From the NCBI GenBank assembly GCA_030248195.1, contig JASAND010028116.1:1-64000 (forward strand): a stretch of DNA of 64,000 nt, read 5' to 3'. Position numbers and translations under genes: made by a program. The notes beneath the pieces were generated by a model. It searched no databases. It had not been told where the DNA came from and saw only the letters and a program-made list of their open reading frames with translations. This DNA is from Trissonchulus latispiculum. Lineage: Eukaryota > Nematoda > Enoplea > Enoplida > Ironidae. Shown here piece by piece: positions 13,822 through 27,109 of this stretch (the first letter of the stretch is position 1; each line of letters begins with the position of its first letter).

Positions 13822-14826
13822 AGTTTTTTTTCAAAATCGGACCTGTGTAAATTGTGTAAATTCAATTTTTGTTGAAGCGGAAAAAAGTGTCGTTTTTTCT
13901 TCGCAATATAAATAAAATACATTTAGACGTTATTTTCGTTACAATGTTATTTGGTCACCGTATTTTGCGCGAACGCACTTGTGTAACATTTCCGACAGAA
14001 GCCACGAGAAGGAGGCTCTCGAAGAAAATTGTAAAAATTGCAGAATTCAAATGAAAATGTTTAAAAAGATTAATTCATTAAATGACAAAAATAAGATTGG
14101 ACAAATTCAAATTTCTGAAAAACACTTCGCCTCTGAAACGATTTCTTTATTTTCTCAACTTTTTGAGAATAATTTTTTTCACAAACTTGCTGGTCACTGC
14201 TAAGGTGCGATGCTTTAGCTGCTACTGGGGACGGCTCTATATATATAGTACAGACACACCAATTATACAACGGAGGGGGTCGTGGGGGAGCCCGTGTTTA
14301 GTTGAGAAATTTTTTAAATTAACGGCAGAAACGGCATTGAAAAGTTGTATTCCTTTACGCTTTCGTATTGAATATTTTTCTTGAGGTTGTATGGCAATTA
14401 TTTTTAGTCTCTGACTGCTTTTATTATTATATACAAGAGATAAACAAGAAATCATATTGAATAATACTACTTCAGAAAACATATGTATCGTTAAATACGA
14501 ATAAATACTAGCTATTTACGAAAATAAATTATACGCAACTGTATAAGTAGAAGCATTAAGACTTAGGAGAATAAAACACCCATAACCATGTGATGCAGAA
14601 ATGCGAAAACCATTCTAAACCATTGGAAACAGACGAGAGTCCGGGGAGCAAGTTTAAAGCTAGAGCTTTTTTAAAACTTAAAGACTTGAAAACTATTTTT
14701 CAGAGCACTTTTTGTAAAATTTTCGAAAATTTGGCTGTGTATTTTGTTGTGTAAATTAGTTTTTCACTGTGTAAATTAATTTTTTTGGTGTAAATACAGT
14801 AGTATTTTACACAAAAAAAAACCCTG
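13822..14826 (+). mobile_element. hAT-1 non-autonomous element, arm R'
   Basis: This is a copy of 30,767-31,839 with an eroded left end (TCAGGTAGTTTTTTTTC) and intact right end AAAACCCTG. It carries small internal deletions, and the G-rich hairpins of the R copy are damaged. Confidence 0.75.
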
Positions 14827-15271
14827 TTTAGGTATATAAACGTTTTGATGCACTCTAGATACTTTTATGTGAATATGTGTGCGTTTATACGTATATTATT
14901 GTGAAAATGAGATATCAAATTTGTTTAAGTATATAAATTTTTTGATACTGAATATATATACATGACGACGATTACAAAGTTGAGTACTATAAAGCTGTGG
15001 ACTGCACTTGTTCGAGGGGCAACTGAGCAGCGTACGTACGTCTGTTTGCGTATTTTGGAGTATATATGAAATTATGACTGTGTGCTATGTAGTTCTCCCG
15101 TTTTGTGAATAGTAGGGCTTAGGGGCGAACAGGTGCAATCCATGAGGTGGGTCACAGTGCCAAAGTGCAAACAGAATTATACGTGATGTTTGCGTACTGT
15201 GGGGCGGTTGTTCATTTCATTTCATTCCATTCCATTCCATTATATTATATATAGGGGTGTACCGCGACCCC

Positions 15272-15273
15272 TA

Positions 15274-15366
<93 letters not shown>
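15272..15366. repeat. (TA)n microsatellite, arm R'
   Basis: A TA tract of about 95 bp, preceded by TTCCA pentamers (~15,218-15,240) and a hairpin with arms AGGGGT and ACCCCT (15,252-15,273). Confidence 0.9.
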
Positions 15367-15368
<2 letters not shown>

Positions 15369-17358
15369 CAATTATACACTGAGGACAAATTTTGTCATAT
15401 TTTGGCATAAATTTCTCAGTTTTCAAGCCCTATTTTCACATACCAAAACTAGTGAAGCTAATGAGCAGGGCTCAATCTACTGTAGTGTACATCGAAAAAG
15501 GAGCATTTTTAGCTAAAATACGCAGGTAGGTAGGTATATTTACTTTCCGCCCGCTAGCAGGTGAGCTTTCGCGAGGCCCCACAAAGGATAGAAAACTGTA
15601 AATGTAGGAAGCTTAACTCGGAGAGCCACCCCCTGTACATTTTAGTTTGTACAGGTAAGCTGAGCGGTACCATGACAGTGCAGAACAGGAGTCTAAATTC
15701 CGGCAACGATTCAGACCGCATGGGAGACCTCCTTTAACGCTCGGTCCCCTATGTGGTCGCTCGTCACCGGATAGCGGGTCGGCTTACCTGATTGGTATGT
15801 TTGTTTTACCATCCTTTCAGAAGATTTCAATGAACATCCCCGAAGTCCACAAATTTGAGAAAACTCCATGGCTGGCTGGCTCCTTCCGTTATCTTTGTCT
15901 TACCCTTCCTAAGCAAGAGGCCGCCACGCAACTCAAAACCATGAAAACATTTATACTTTGTCTTTACTATACAATACGTGCACATAGTATATCGATGACA
16001 GTTTACTGCTCCCGTTTGTAGCGACCTCTTGCTTAGTAAGGCTAAGCAATGCGAGGCTTCGGTCTGGATTTCCTATCTGGGCGTGACACTACCTTGGGAG
16101 AGGGAAGGCTCAATTGTCCACGACGGACAGTGACCGCTGCCCCTTTTATGCCGGCATAGTGAACGTACGTATATATGTATAGTCAGAGGGGGGAAAAACA
16201 TGACGGAAAGGAAGGGAAAAAAACATGGTCGCCTACTCCCCCAACCATAGCAGTTGCAGCTGCCTAGTATAGCCCATTAGAAAGAGCAAGTCTAGAAGTA
16301 TACCCTACAGTACCAGATTGGTTTCTAAGTTTGATTCTGTAAGTACAGTACTTGACCAAAGTTGACCTCCCAAAATTGGCCAAAATGCTAAGGATTTTCG
16401 AAAGTTTGCAAGTCTAATTTAACCAACTAAAACTGGCTATATAAATTGGCATGCGGGCATAATTTGACTTGCTCTATCACATGGCAATAGTGGTTTTCCC
16501 CTGCGTACACCTAGTAAAAAAATTTGACCATGTTTTTCCCCCACATTGGGTCCACTAGAGCGGGGAAAAAACATGGTGACCAAATTTTAAAATTTCTGCG
16601 TATGCTTCAGGAAGGCGTAACTAATGCTTCTATAGGAAAGAGAATGCTTTAAAACCACTAAAAACCTCAAAATATGCCAACTTTGAGCATTTTTGAAGCT
16701 TCTAGCTCGAAAATTTGATTTGCAGCATCAACATGCCAGGTTTCATAAGTTTCTATTGTAAAAATGAAAATTTTGAAAAAACTTAAAAAATGATGGAATA
16801 TTGCAATTTTTAACACAACTAACTTGTTTCTAGTGATATTCTGCATATTATGGTCAGTTCCCAGCAGGTTTCATGCCCAAACAGGTTAGGTACGGCGGAT
16901 TTAACATTTTGACCAAAAAATCGGGTTTTAAGCTTGTTGTGAGGTTAGAAGGGTGCCTAGGTAGTTTTGCATGCTAAAAACAGCTGAAACAATGCTTTTA
17001 AACCATTCTAAATGGTTGGTTGGTAGAAATCCGTGCCATGTTTTTTCCCCGATTTGCGGGTAAGAAAAACATGGACAAATCCTGTTACTGCCAAAGCTGA
17101 GTGAGGTATAAGAGAAGTTTGAATATACGATTGGATAGGTATTTGCCCACGGTACATAACGGTATACTCAAACCGATCCAAATCCAAGCGACGAAAAAGT
17201 TGGAGGCTTGCTTCCCTATTCATGTTTTTTCTTCCCCCCTCCCTGACTATATTTATGTTTACGAACATATTTTTGTTAGCCTTTGAAGGTTGAAGTGTTC
17301 ATTTCAAGAAGAGAAGTGTTTTGAGCCTGTCGCATAAAAAGCAGCAATGGCATCGCAG

Positions 17359-18000
17359 CAAGGTTTTTTAGGCCATAGCTTAGTTAGGCCATGGCCTAAA
17401 TTTATGAGTCGATGGCCTAAAGAATTTTGGCCGTTGAGGCAATTTGGCCTAAATTTTTCGACGGAAACCCAGTTAAATTTTATGGATTTTAAGTAAAAAC
17501 AGTAATTTTCTAAAAATTTTTCGCATCTTCGGCGCGAATTTATACATTTTCACTTGTATTTCTGGGCTACGCCAGCCGCATACGTAGTTACGTACATTTT
17601 CTACTTGCACTTTGTGTAAATACCCATTCAATACCCATTTCATCGAAGAAATGCTATTTTTAGCAGCTTTTATCTATTACGTAGTTTAATTTTCTTCTTA
17701 CTGTGGTTCTCTATACTCGTACGCTTCTATACTAGCTGTTTTAATTTTCATTAAAAATCCAGTTATCCCTTACGTATATAATACTTCGAGCACTAACATC
17801 TAACAAGGTCTGTATCTGCCATTTTAAAGTAAAAATGTAGTTTTCAAGTGAAAGAGAGCGATGGCGATCGAAACAGCGACGAAAAACGCTGCTACAGATA
17901 GAATAACAAGCGACAATAACGCGCAACCAAAAACAACAAAAGGATGGCCAAGGGGAAGCCAAAAAATAAGCGGAGGCCATGGCCAAAGCGGCGCAAAAAA
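17359..18000 (+). mobile_element. hAT-2 MITE copy, arm R', right part T-depleted
   Basis: The left end follows CATCGCAG at 17,351-17,358, as in R. The right part can be recognised only after allowing for systematic loss of T (for example GGATGGCCAAGGGG for GGATGGCCTAAATTTTTGGG), so the right end is approximate. Confidence 0.55.
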
Positions 18001-20424
18001 CCGCCAGAAGCCACGCGCCGAAGCAAGAGCGCAGCCAGGGAGCAAAATAACGGAGGTACGGAGGGGTCCCAAACAGGGGAGGCCCGAGCCCAATGCCGAC
18101 CCCAACCCAAACAGGGGTACACCTATACCGCCCAGGCCCCACCCCACCACCACCAGAAGAAAGGTCCAGAAAACACCAAAATGGTCAACTACCAGGGGGG
18201 CGGGCAAGGTGCGCGGCGAAAAGAGGGGGGGGGTGGAAAAAAGAGGGAAGGGGGTCGTCAAAAAAGGGGAGGGGGCGAAAAGTGGATGGGGGGGGTCAGC
18301 GGAAAATCAGTTGGTGAGTGATAAAACTGAAAAATTCCCAATTATCAGTTATTTTTAGCGATTTCCAAGGTAATTAAGCGAATAGCAAACAAAGATCAGG
18401 CAAAAAGGCAAAAACAGGAGGAGGAAGAGGGGGCGGAACCGAGGGAGGAGGGTCCCCCCCCCCAACCCAGGAACGGGATGGGGCGGGAGGCCCCCCCCCA
18501 AATCCGAGCGACCCCCCAGACCCCAACTGTCCATCCAAAAATTTCTTTCACAATTTTTAGTCCAGAAATACCATTTCAGCCATTGCAATGAAACAAAACA
18601 TCCAGCAAGCCCCAACAATAACATAGACGGGGCCTAAACCGACGATTGGGCGCCTACTGGGCATTTTACAAAAAATAGGAAAAAATATATGAATTTTTCG
18701 CGAAAAAATAGAAAATATAGGAATTTTTCTAGCAAAAAATAGGAAAATATGAGAATTTTTCAGCACAAATATGCCGTCAATTTTGCTCAAATTTCGCAAA
18801 ATTTCAACTACATACATACATAAATCAAAAGTCAGTAACCTAGATTTATTATGGAACTTTTCCAGAGAGGAACTTGAAGGGATTTTCGAAAATTTTCTAA
18901 AAAATATGTTAAAGTTTTTATGGCATCAAGGATAAAGATCGATGTTAGTGCAACTGCAAGAAATCAAGTAAAATCTCCGGCAAAGCCAGAAGAAAAATTT
19001 AAACTTCTAAAATGTTTTCAGGACAAACTTTAACCATAAGAAGTGGGTTATTTTATTGATGTACCTTTTACTTTTTTAGTATTGGTTTTGGTTTTCCCTT
19101 TGATACGTGTTGTTCGGGGAGGAGTACTTGAGGAGTGGGCGAATTTAAGGACGGCACTGCAAAAGCATATACGTATACATATATAACGGGCACGAGGACG
19201 AGAGGCGGGGGCCCGAAGCAAGCGGTGACGACAAAACAAAAACATGCAAAAAAGCGCAAAGTAATCGCCAAAAAGTCGTTAACGGAAAACGGTAACAAAA
19301 GCCAAAAACGACAAAAACCGGCGAAGCCGAAAGAAAAGGCCGAGCGATCAGGAGAAAAAGGGCCCAAAAGGGGCCCGCGGGGGGGGGGCGTTGAGAGAAC
19401 GATTGGGGGAAGAAGGGCTTAGGGGGGGGCCCCACCCCCCCCCCCCCACCTAGAATAAGCCCAGAAAAGAAGCGAGACGAAGAAGCAAGAGACAAGAAGC
19501 GCAAAATGAAAACGGAAAACAAAAGAAGCCCAAAACAGTCGGTCACGTCTATACAACACCTAAAATCGTAAGCAAACTGGCCCAGAGACCGAAAATTATT
19601 TAAAATACGGCTAACCGATGAAATACAAAATAAAAAGCAGATAAAAAACTAACCGGAAGAAAAGAAAAGGGAAAACATAAAAAGAACAGCGCAACCAGCA
19701 CGACGCCAAGACAGAAAAGGCGGGACGGGGGCGGAAAGCAGAAGTTCGGATAATCAAACGAGAATCTATTTTTCCGAGCAATGGTAAAGATCGGGTTATT
19801 CTATGTGCTTGGTTGTCTATCCTGGTCACAGTCAGTATCAGAAGTATATCCACGTCTCAGTACAACAAATGCATACGTACGTTGTCGTCAACCAAGACGA
19901 AAAAAGGACACGCAGAGCGAAGAGGGACAAAAGGCGGACGCGGCACAAAAAAAAGCGACCCCACGAGCGAGGAGCCACAGAAAAAAAGCGCGAATAACAC
20001 AAACACACAAGCCGGGGGGAAAAAAACCACCGGAGGCGGAGAAAGGGCACGAGACCATAACCTCGACGGCGACAGAACCAATGCCCCAGGATGTACCGAG
20101 GCCGGATAATGCAAAAAGAGCGGGAAAAAAACCCAAGGGGGAAAAAACCCAAAGGAAAATAAACCCACCCCCACAGGCAAAGGGCGAGCGCGATCGACAC
20201 CCGTGTAAAATTCAACCAGAGTATGAAGCAAAAAACCCGACCAGGTAGGCTTTCTTTGAGATCTCATGTCATTAAACACTGCAGCCTCAAATGGACAGTT
20301 TCATAAAGTTAACACATAAACATAGGGCAATTTGAAAAATGCAAAAACGAGAATGATAAAACTATCAACGGAGAGATAGTTACGACAATGGCATAAAAGC
20401 ACAATCAGACCCGCGGGTCATCCA

Positions 20425-20455
20425 GCGCGCGATTGTTACCTTTTAAAGCCAGTTG
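20425..20455. other. Central palindrome apex (R' to L')
   Basis: Left of this point the sequence follows R (GGGTCATCCAGC, matching R ~38,562). Right of it the sequence follows L (AGCCAGTTGTACGTCAAAAACC, matching L ~3,570). The turn lies within ~15 bp and there is essentially no spacer. Confidence 0.75.
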
Positions 20456-20605
20456 TACGTCAAAAACCAAATCTCCACGCATAGAATACCGAGTTTATCG
20501 GAGGGTAACATCGATCCTAGCATTGATATCAACTAAATTATACCATATTTATGTGTTAAACTTTATCAGAAACCTTTCCATTTGATACTCACATTCTGGG
20601 CACAT

Positions 20606-21046
20606 GAGACCAAAAAAAGCACCAGGCAGGGACCAGCCCCAGAAAAGAGAGGAACACGAGGGGGGCGCGGCGACAAAAGGAGGAAGGGACGGGAACGAGA
20701 AGGACAACAGACAACAGAGGGGGGGGAAACCGAAACGAGAGAGGAAGAGCGAACGAGCGGCGGCAAAAGCGGCCAAAACGAAAAGGGGGGAAGGAAGGAG
20801 AAAACCGAAAAGGGGGGCAACGCGCCAACGGGGGGCGCGGAAAAAACGCGAAACCGCGGAGCGGCCGCGAAGCAAAAAACGAGGAACGAACAAAACGACA
20901 GCGACAGGCGCAAGCGGGAAACGCCAAAGCCAACGAAAACCAAGCCAAAGACCCCAACCCAAGACACCAAAGCCGAAAAGAGCAAGCGAGCGAAACACAG
21001 CCCCCCCGACCCCCCGACGGCCGGCGGGCGCGCAACCCCCGAGAGA
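20606..21046. other. T-free segment, 441 bp
   Basis: There is not a single T on the plus strand between 20,605 and 21,047. The composition is A, C and G only. The equivalent L sequence (~3,730-4,640) is T-rich. Confidence 0.95.
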
Positions 21047-21704
21047 TCGCAAATCAATGGCCAGACCGTTTTTACTGCAATTTTCCTTCTTTGGCGGTAA
21101 GCCCATAGGACTGACCCCAAGACAAAGGAGTGCCATAAGGATTCCTCAGTTTTCCAAAATTTCTGCAGCAAATCCTGATCCTATGCATCTCGCTTCAGCT
21201 TTCATGTATCGGGCTATCACAGGTCCGGACGAGGCCTCCAGACACTTCCCTTCCCCACGAAATCGTTCCCCAAAAATCGCCTGAAGAGTGGATATGGGGC
21301 TATTGCGTATGAAAAGTCATCGGAAAGGCAGATCAAGGAAGGCCGCCAGGGATAGTCGATGGCAAAGCCATGCCAAAAACGAATGGCGATTCCTGTAGAA
21401 ATGACGCTATAGTGAGAGAAATGAAAAATCGAAATGACCACAAAACCCCCGAGCCCCCAAAACCCCCAAGAAAAATCCCAGATTAAGCCCAGATATATAT
21501 ATACGTATATGCTGCGGTGCCAAGTCCTCAAATCGCCCACCTCACAAAGTACTCCTCCCCGAGCAACACGCAACGAAAAGGGGAAAACAGAAACCAATAC
21601 AGAAAATAAGAAAAAGGCACGTACAATAAAAATGAAGCCCACTTTTTCATGGTTAAAAGTTTGTCGAGGCATTCTAAGTTTGCATTTCCTTTTTCCGAAG
21701 CCGT

Positions 21705-22039
21705 CCCGGAAAGAGCGAGCGACGCAACCGAACGAGCCAAAAAGGCAAACGAAAACCCGAAAACCCGGAAAAGCCGAAAAACAGGACGACGAAGGAGAGG
21801 AAGCGAAGAGCGAAAAGACGGCAGGGGAAAACAACAGCAGAAAACAACACGCGAAAGGAGGAGACGAGAGCCGGCACGAGCGAGAAAGACCAGCACCAGG
21901 GAAGGAGAGGGAGGCAGAACGAGACGGACGAGGCAAAAGAAGGGGCGGAGGGAGGCAAAAGGGGCGCCCGAGAGGGGGAGGGACGGCAACAGACGAGGGG
22001 AGAGGGGGGGGAAACCCCCAAACGGCCGGCAAACCCAAA
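21705..22039. other. T-free segment, 335 bp
   Basis: This is a second run without T on the plus strand. It lies in arm L', where the matching L sequence (~5,455-5,800) is AT-rich. Confidence 0.95.
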
Positions 22040-24801
22040 TCAGGCCCCCCCCGAGCACACAGCCAAAGAAAGAAAAGGCGGAAAGCCAAAACAACAAGCC
22101 AAAACGCAAAAAAACGAAAAGGGATCGAACGAAAAACCGATCCGCCGACCCAAACCCCGACGGCGACAGACCCCTCCCCTACTTGGGTCTCCAAATCCCC
22201 CATACCCCCACTTTCACCACATACCTCTGCCAACCCGGCACCAGGAAAAAGGACAAAACAAAAGGCCGGAGACCGGGGAGGGGGGGGGGAAACAAAAGGG
22301 CAAAGACGCGGGAGGGGAGGGGGGAAGGTGAGGGGAGGACAAAACGAGAGGGGAGACAAAGGGGGACAACAGAACGTAAGACGCAAAGGGGAGGACGGAG
22401 CAGGGGCGAAGGCCAAAATGGACCAACGACCCAAATAGGCCATGCCAAAAGAGATATCAATTTGTGATAGGTGCGCGATGTACGCATAAAATACAGTACA
22501 TGTAGCAAATACGTATATCGGAATCGCGTAACAAGAAAATCGCCATCGTCACCGGCACACGGAAAACACACATTGCAACCATAGCGAAATCAGAACCGTA
22601 GCATAGAAATAGTGCGACAGTATATATACGTAATGGATAATGATTTTATAATAAAACAGCATAAGAAGCGTACAGTATAAGAGAACCACGGTATAAGAAA
22701 ATTAAACTACGTAATAGATAAAAGCTGCTAAAAATAGCATTTCTCGAGAAATGGGTATAGTGTACAAGTGCAAAATAAGAAATGTACGTAACTACGTATG
22801 CGGCGGCGTAACCCAAGTACAAGTGAAAATGTGTAAATTCGCGCCGAAATTCTGAAAATTTTGAAATTTATATTTGCCAAAATCCATAAAATTTAACTGG
22901 GTTTCAAATCGAAAATTAGGCCAAGTGGTCTGAACTGCCAAGTTCTTTTAGCCATCACTCATAAAGGTAGGTCCGTAGCTAGCACTTCGGAAAAGGATGG
23001 CCTAAGAAGCCTTCTCGATTCCTGAAAATACTTTTATCGAGGAAACGCGTACTACTCTTCTTGAAATGAACACTGTCAACTCTTCAGAAAACCCCAGCAA
23101 AAAGATATTCGTAAACATAAATAAGTCAGGGAGAGAGAAAAAAACATGAAAGGAAGCAAGCCCAACCCGCGGGGGACGGGAGATACCGAGACGGGGTAAA
23201 TACCACCAAATAAATACCAACCCACCAGCAACGAACGAGAGCCACATGCACCGCAAACGGGGAAAACATGGCACGGACACCAACCAACCAAGAAGGAAAA
23301 GCTTGTGTATAGCATGCAAAACACCGGGCACCCAACAACCACAGCAAGCAAAACCCGATTTGGTCAAGAATGTTGGACTCGTCCGTACTAACCTGGGGCA
23401 TGGGCGCAGAGACGACCAAAAACCGGAATACACAAGAAAGGAGGGAAAAGACGATATCCACTAAAGTCAAATCGCTACGAAAAAGAAAGAATGATGAGAC
23501 CAGGCATGTTGAGGCAGAAATGCAGACTTACCGAGAAGAAGGCTTCCAAAATCTCAGAAAGTGGCATATTAGGAGGAGTTTTAGTGGTTTAAAGCATTCT
23601 CCTACCATAGAAACGTGGACCCGCCTTCCGAAGCATACCGAAAATTTTAAAATTTGAATCATAAATATTTTTCCCGCCCCAATGGACCGTGGGGAAAAAC
23701 GTAGTCAAATTTTTACAGGTACACGAAAACCACTATTGCCATGTGATGCAGCAAATTGTACTCCACCATGCCAATTTATAGTAGCCAAGGTTGATAGTTG
23801 GTTAGATATCAATGCACTAGGAAACTCGAGGTCCATAGCATTTGGTAATGGGAGGTCAACGGTCGAGCAATACACAGAATCAAACAGGAGCAATCGGTAC
23901 GTAAGTACTCAGACGCCTCAATGGGCAACAGGCAGCGCAACGATGGTGGGAAGAGGCGACCATGTTTTCCCCTTCCTTCCTCTGTTTTTCCCCCTCGGAC
24001 TTACATGTATACGTACTTGCCTGGCGGCCATAAAAGGGGCAGCGGTCACGCGCGGGTGGCCTCCCCCCAGGGGTGCACGCCGAAAGAGAATCGAACGAAG
24101 CCCGCATGCGGCAACGCAGAGGGGGAGGCGCACAAACGGGAGCGGTAAACGTCATCGATATACTATGTGCACGTATATAGAAAGACAAAGTATAAATGTT
24201 TTCGCGTTTTGATTAGCATCTATTTAGCTCTTTAACAGGAGGAAAAATGAATTGAGGCTACCAGCGTTTAGTAGCTCTCAAAGCCAGCCTGCCATGGAGA
24301 TTTTCTCAAAGTTTTGTGGACTTCGGAGATGTTCTTTGAAATCTTCTGTGAAAGGACGCTAAAGCAAACATACCAATCAGGCCAAGCCGACCCGCATATC
24401 GACGGTGAGAGCGACCACATAGAGGACCGAAGCGATTAAGGAGGAGGTCTCCCCATGCGGTCTGAATCGTGCCAGAATTTAGACTCCTGATTCTGCACTG
24501 TCATGGTACCGCTCAGCTTACCTGTACAGGCTAAAATGTACAGGGGTGGCTCTCCGAGTTAAGCTTCCTACATTTACAGTTTTCTATCCTTTGTGGGGCC
24601 TCGCGAAAGCTCACCAGCTAGCGGGCTTGAAAGTAAATATACCTACCTACCTGCGTATTTTAGCTAAAAAATGCTCCTCTTTCGATGTACACTACAGTAG
24701 ATTGAGCCTCTGCTCTTAGCTTCACTGAGTTTTGGTATGTGAAAATAGGGTTTGAAAACTGAGAAATTATACACAAATATGACAGAATACCCCTCAGTGT
24801 A

Positions 24802-24804
<3 letters not shown>

Positions 24805-24894
<90 letters not shown>
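24805..24894. repeat. (TA)n microsatellite, arm L'
   Basis: About 45 TA units, followed by a GTCACGGCAGCGAC remnant and GGAAT pentamers (24,928-24,958). Confidence 0.9.
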
Positions 24895-24896
<2 letters not shown>

Positions 24897-25356
24897 TGTG
24901 GTCACGGCAGCGACTTTATATATAATATGGAATGGAATGGAATGGAATGAAATGAAATGAACAACCGCCCCACAGTACGCAAACATCACGTATAATTCTG
25001 TTTGCACATTTCCACTGTGGACCCACCTCATGGATTGCACCTGTATTCGCCCCTAAACCTACTATTCACAAAACGGGAGAACTACATAGCACACAGTCAT
25101 AATTTCATGTTATATATACTCAAAAATACGCAAACAGACGTACGTACGCACTGCTCAGTTGCCCCTCGAACAAGTGCAGTCCACAGCTTTTGATGCATTT
25201 CAAGCTTTGTAATCGTCGTCATGTATGTAAATTAGTATCAAAAAAATTTATATACTTAAACAAATTTGATATCTCATTTTCGCAATAATATACGTATAAA
25301 CGCATACGTATACATAAAAGTATCTAAATTGGCATCAAAACGTTTATATACCTAAA

Positions 25357-26434
25357 CAGTTTTTTTTTTTTGTGTAAAATACTGTGTATTTACACAAAAA
25401 AAAATTAATTTACAGTGAAAAACTAATTTACACAACAAAATACACAGCCAAATTTTCGAAAATTTTTACAAAAAGTGCTCTGAAAAAATAGTTTTCAAGT
25501 CTTTAAAGTTTTAAAAAAGCTCTAGCTTTTAACTGGGGGCTGCCGCCCCCGGACCCCGTCTGTTTCCAATGGTTTAGAATGGTTTTCTGCATTTCTGCAT
25601 CAACATGGTTATGGGTGTTTTATTCTCCTAAGTCTTAATGCTTCTACTTATACAGTTGCGTATAATTTATTTTCGTAAATAGCTAGTATTTATTCGTATT
25701 TAACGATACATATGTTTTCTGAAGCTAGTATTATTCAATATGATTTCTTGTTTATCTCTTGTATATAATAATAAAAGCAGTCAGAGCCTAAAAATAATTG
25801 CCATACAACCCAAGAAATATTCAATACGAAAGCTAAAGGAATACAACTTTTCAATGCCGTTTCTGCCGTTAATTTAAAAAATTTCTCAACTTCTGGGGGG
25901 CTCCGCCCCCGGCCCCCCCTCCGTTGTATAATTGGTGTGCCTGTACTATATATATAGAGCCGTCCCCAGTAGCAGCTAAAGCATCGAACCTTAGTACGTG
26001 ACCAGCAAGTTTGTGAAAAAATTATTCCAAAAAGTTGGGAAAAATAAAGAAATCGTTTCAGTAGGCGAAGTGTTTTTCAGAAATTTGAATTTGTCCAATC
26101 TTATTTTTGACATTTAATGAATTAATCTTTTTAAACATTTCCATTATGAATTCTATTGCAATTTACACAATTTTCTCAACTTCTGGGGGGCGAGCCCCTC
26201 AGACCCCCCTCGTGGCTTCTTTCGAAATGTTACACAAGTGCAGTTGGCATAACTTTGGCTTGAATGATCCGAAAATAACATTGTAGCAAGAAAATAACGT
26301 CTAAATGTATTTTATTTTATATTACAGTTGAAAAACGACACTTTTAAATTTTACACAGCTTCAAACAAAAATACACAGTGAAATTTAAATTTACACAAGA
26401 TTTACACAGGTCCGATTTTGAAAAAAAAACCCTG
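25357..26434 (-). mobile_element. hAT-1 non-autonomous element, arm L'
   Basis: An element of ~1.08 kb flanked by TACCTAAA on both sides (25,349-25,356 and 26,435-26,442). It is the reverse complement of 30,767-31,839 and lacks any transposase. G-rich hairpins sit near 25,535-25,555, 25,890-25,920 and 26,185-26,210. Confidence 0.85.
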
Positions 26435-27109
26435 TACCTAAACAATTTTGATTTCTCAAATTTTATATATATACATATAATGTATGTATAAACGTTGCCA
26501 AATCTAGCAATAAAAGAAATTGAAATATATATTCAAGTTATTTCAACTTTGAGAAAAATTGACAATTTTTCTTTAACAAAAGCTTCCCTAGCGTATGTAG
26601 GTATGCTACATCTCACCTACTTACCCCAAACTACCTTGGTGGGATCTAGACCGTGCAGACTACGAATAACTGTAACTGGGCAAATCTGGATTTGTACGAA
26701 GTAAACGAAAAAGCCCTTCAGATTCTACATAGATACTACAGATATTCGTGGGACCCCGCCAGCACGGCGCGGCGGCAGCATACCAGGTCATTTCCTTCAC
26801 CCTCCCTGGGAGTTATATTCATCAAAATTTGCATACATTAGTAATCTGAATGGGGCACAGGATTACAATTTCATTGGTGGGTCCTACTGTACAACATATA
26901 TACTAACTATAATGTGCAAGCATTGATAACATGAACCAGAGTTATTATGGGCGGTTATGGGTGTACATACGCACCATCTGGTGCCTTACAAGCACACCCT
27001 CCTAAAATTTCATCCAAAGAGTCAAAAGCATATATAAAATGTTAGGTTTAACCCAGAAAGACAATTCGAAAAGGAAAATATATTAAACCTAAATTTTTAT
27101 TAAAACCCG

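Larger units (their letters stand above)
12873..20430 (+). repeat. Inverted-repeat arm R' (truncated)
   Basis: This runs parallel to R: 13,140 matches 30,088, the hAT-1 copy 13,822-14,826 matches 30,767-31,839, the TA tract 15,272-15,366 matches 32,301-32,394, and 18,060-18,360 matches 35,205-35,565. It stops near 20,430 inside the region equivalent to R ~38,560, where orientation flips. From ~17,850 it is depleted in T. It lacks the 472-bp retroposon of R (continuous at ~20,300-20,325). Confidence 0.85.
17850..24230. other. Plus-strand T-depleted region spanning the central apex
   Basis: Compared with the equivalent sequence in R (34,900-38,560) and L (~3,520-8,730), T residues on the plus strand are missing or replaced while A, C and G landmarks stay in order. 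This affects both R' and L'. The absence of stop codons follows from the absence of T and produces long ORFs on both strands that are not genes. Confidence 0.85.

Noticed and set aside
17861..22467. Long ORFs on both strands (up to 408 codons, e.g. 21,217-22,443 minus)
   Set aside because: They exist because the plus strand lacks T, which removes stop codons. Their protein sequences are low-complexity, and the matching sequence in arms L and R has no such ORFs.
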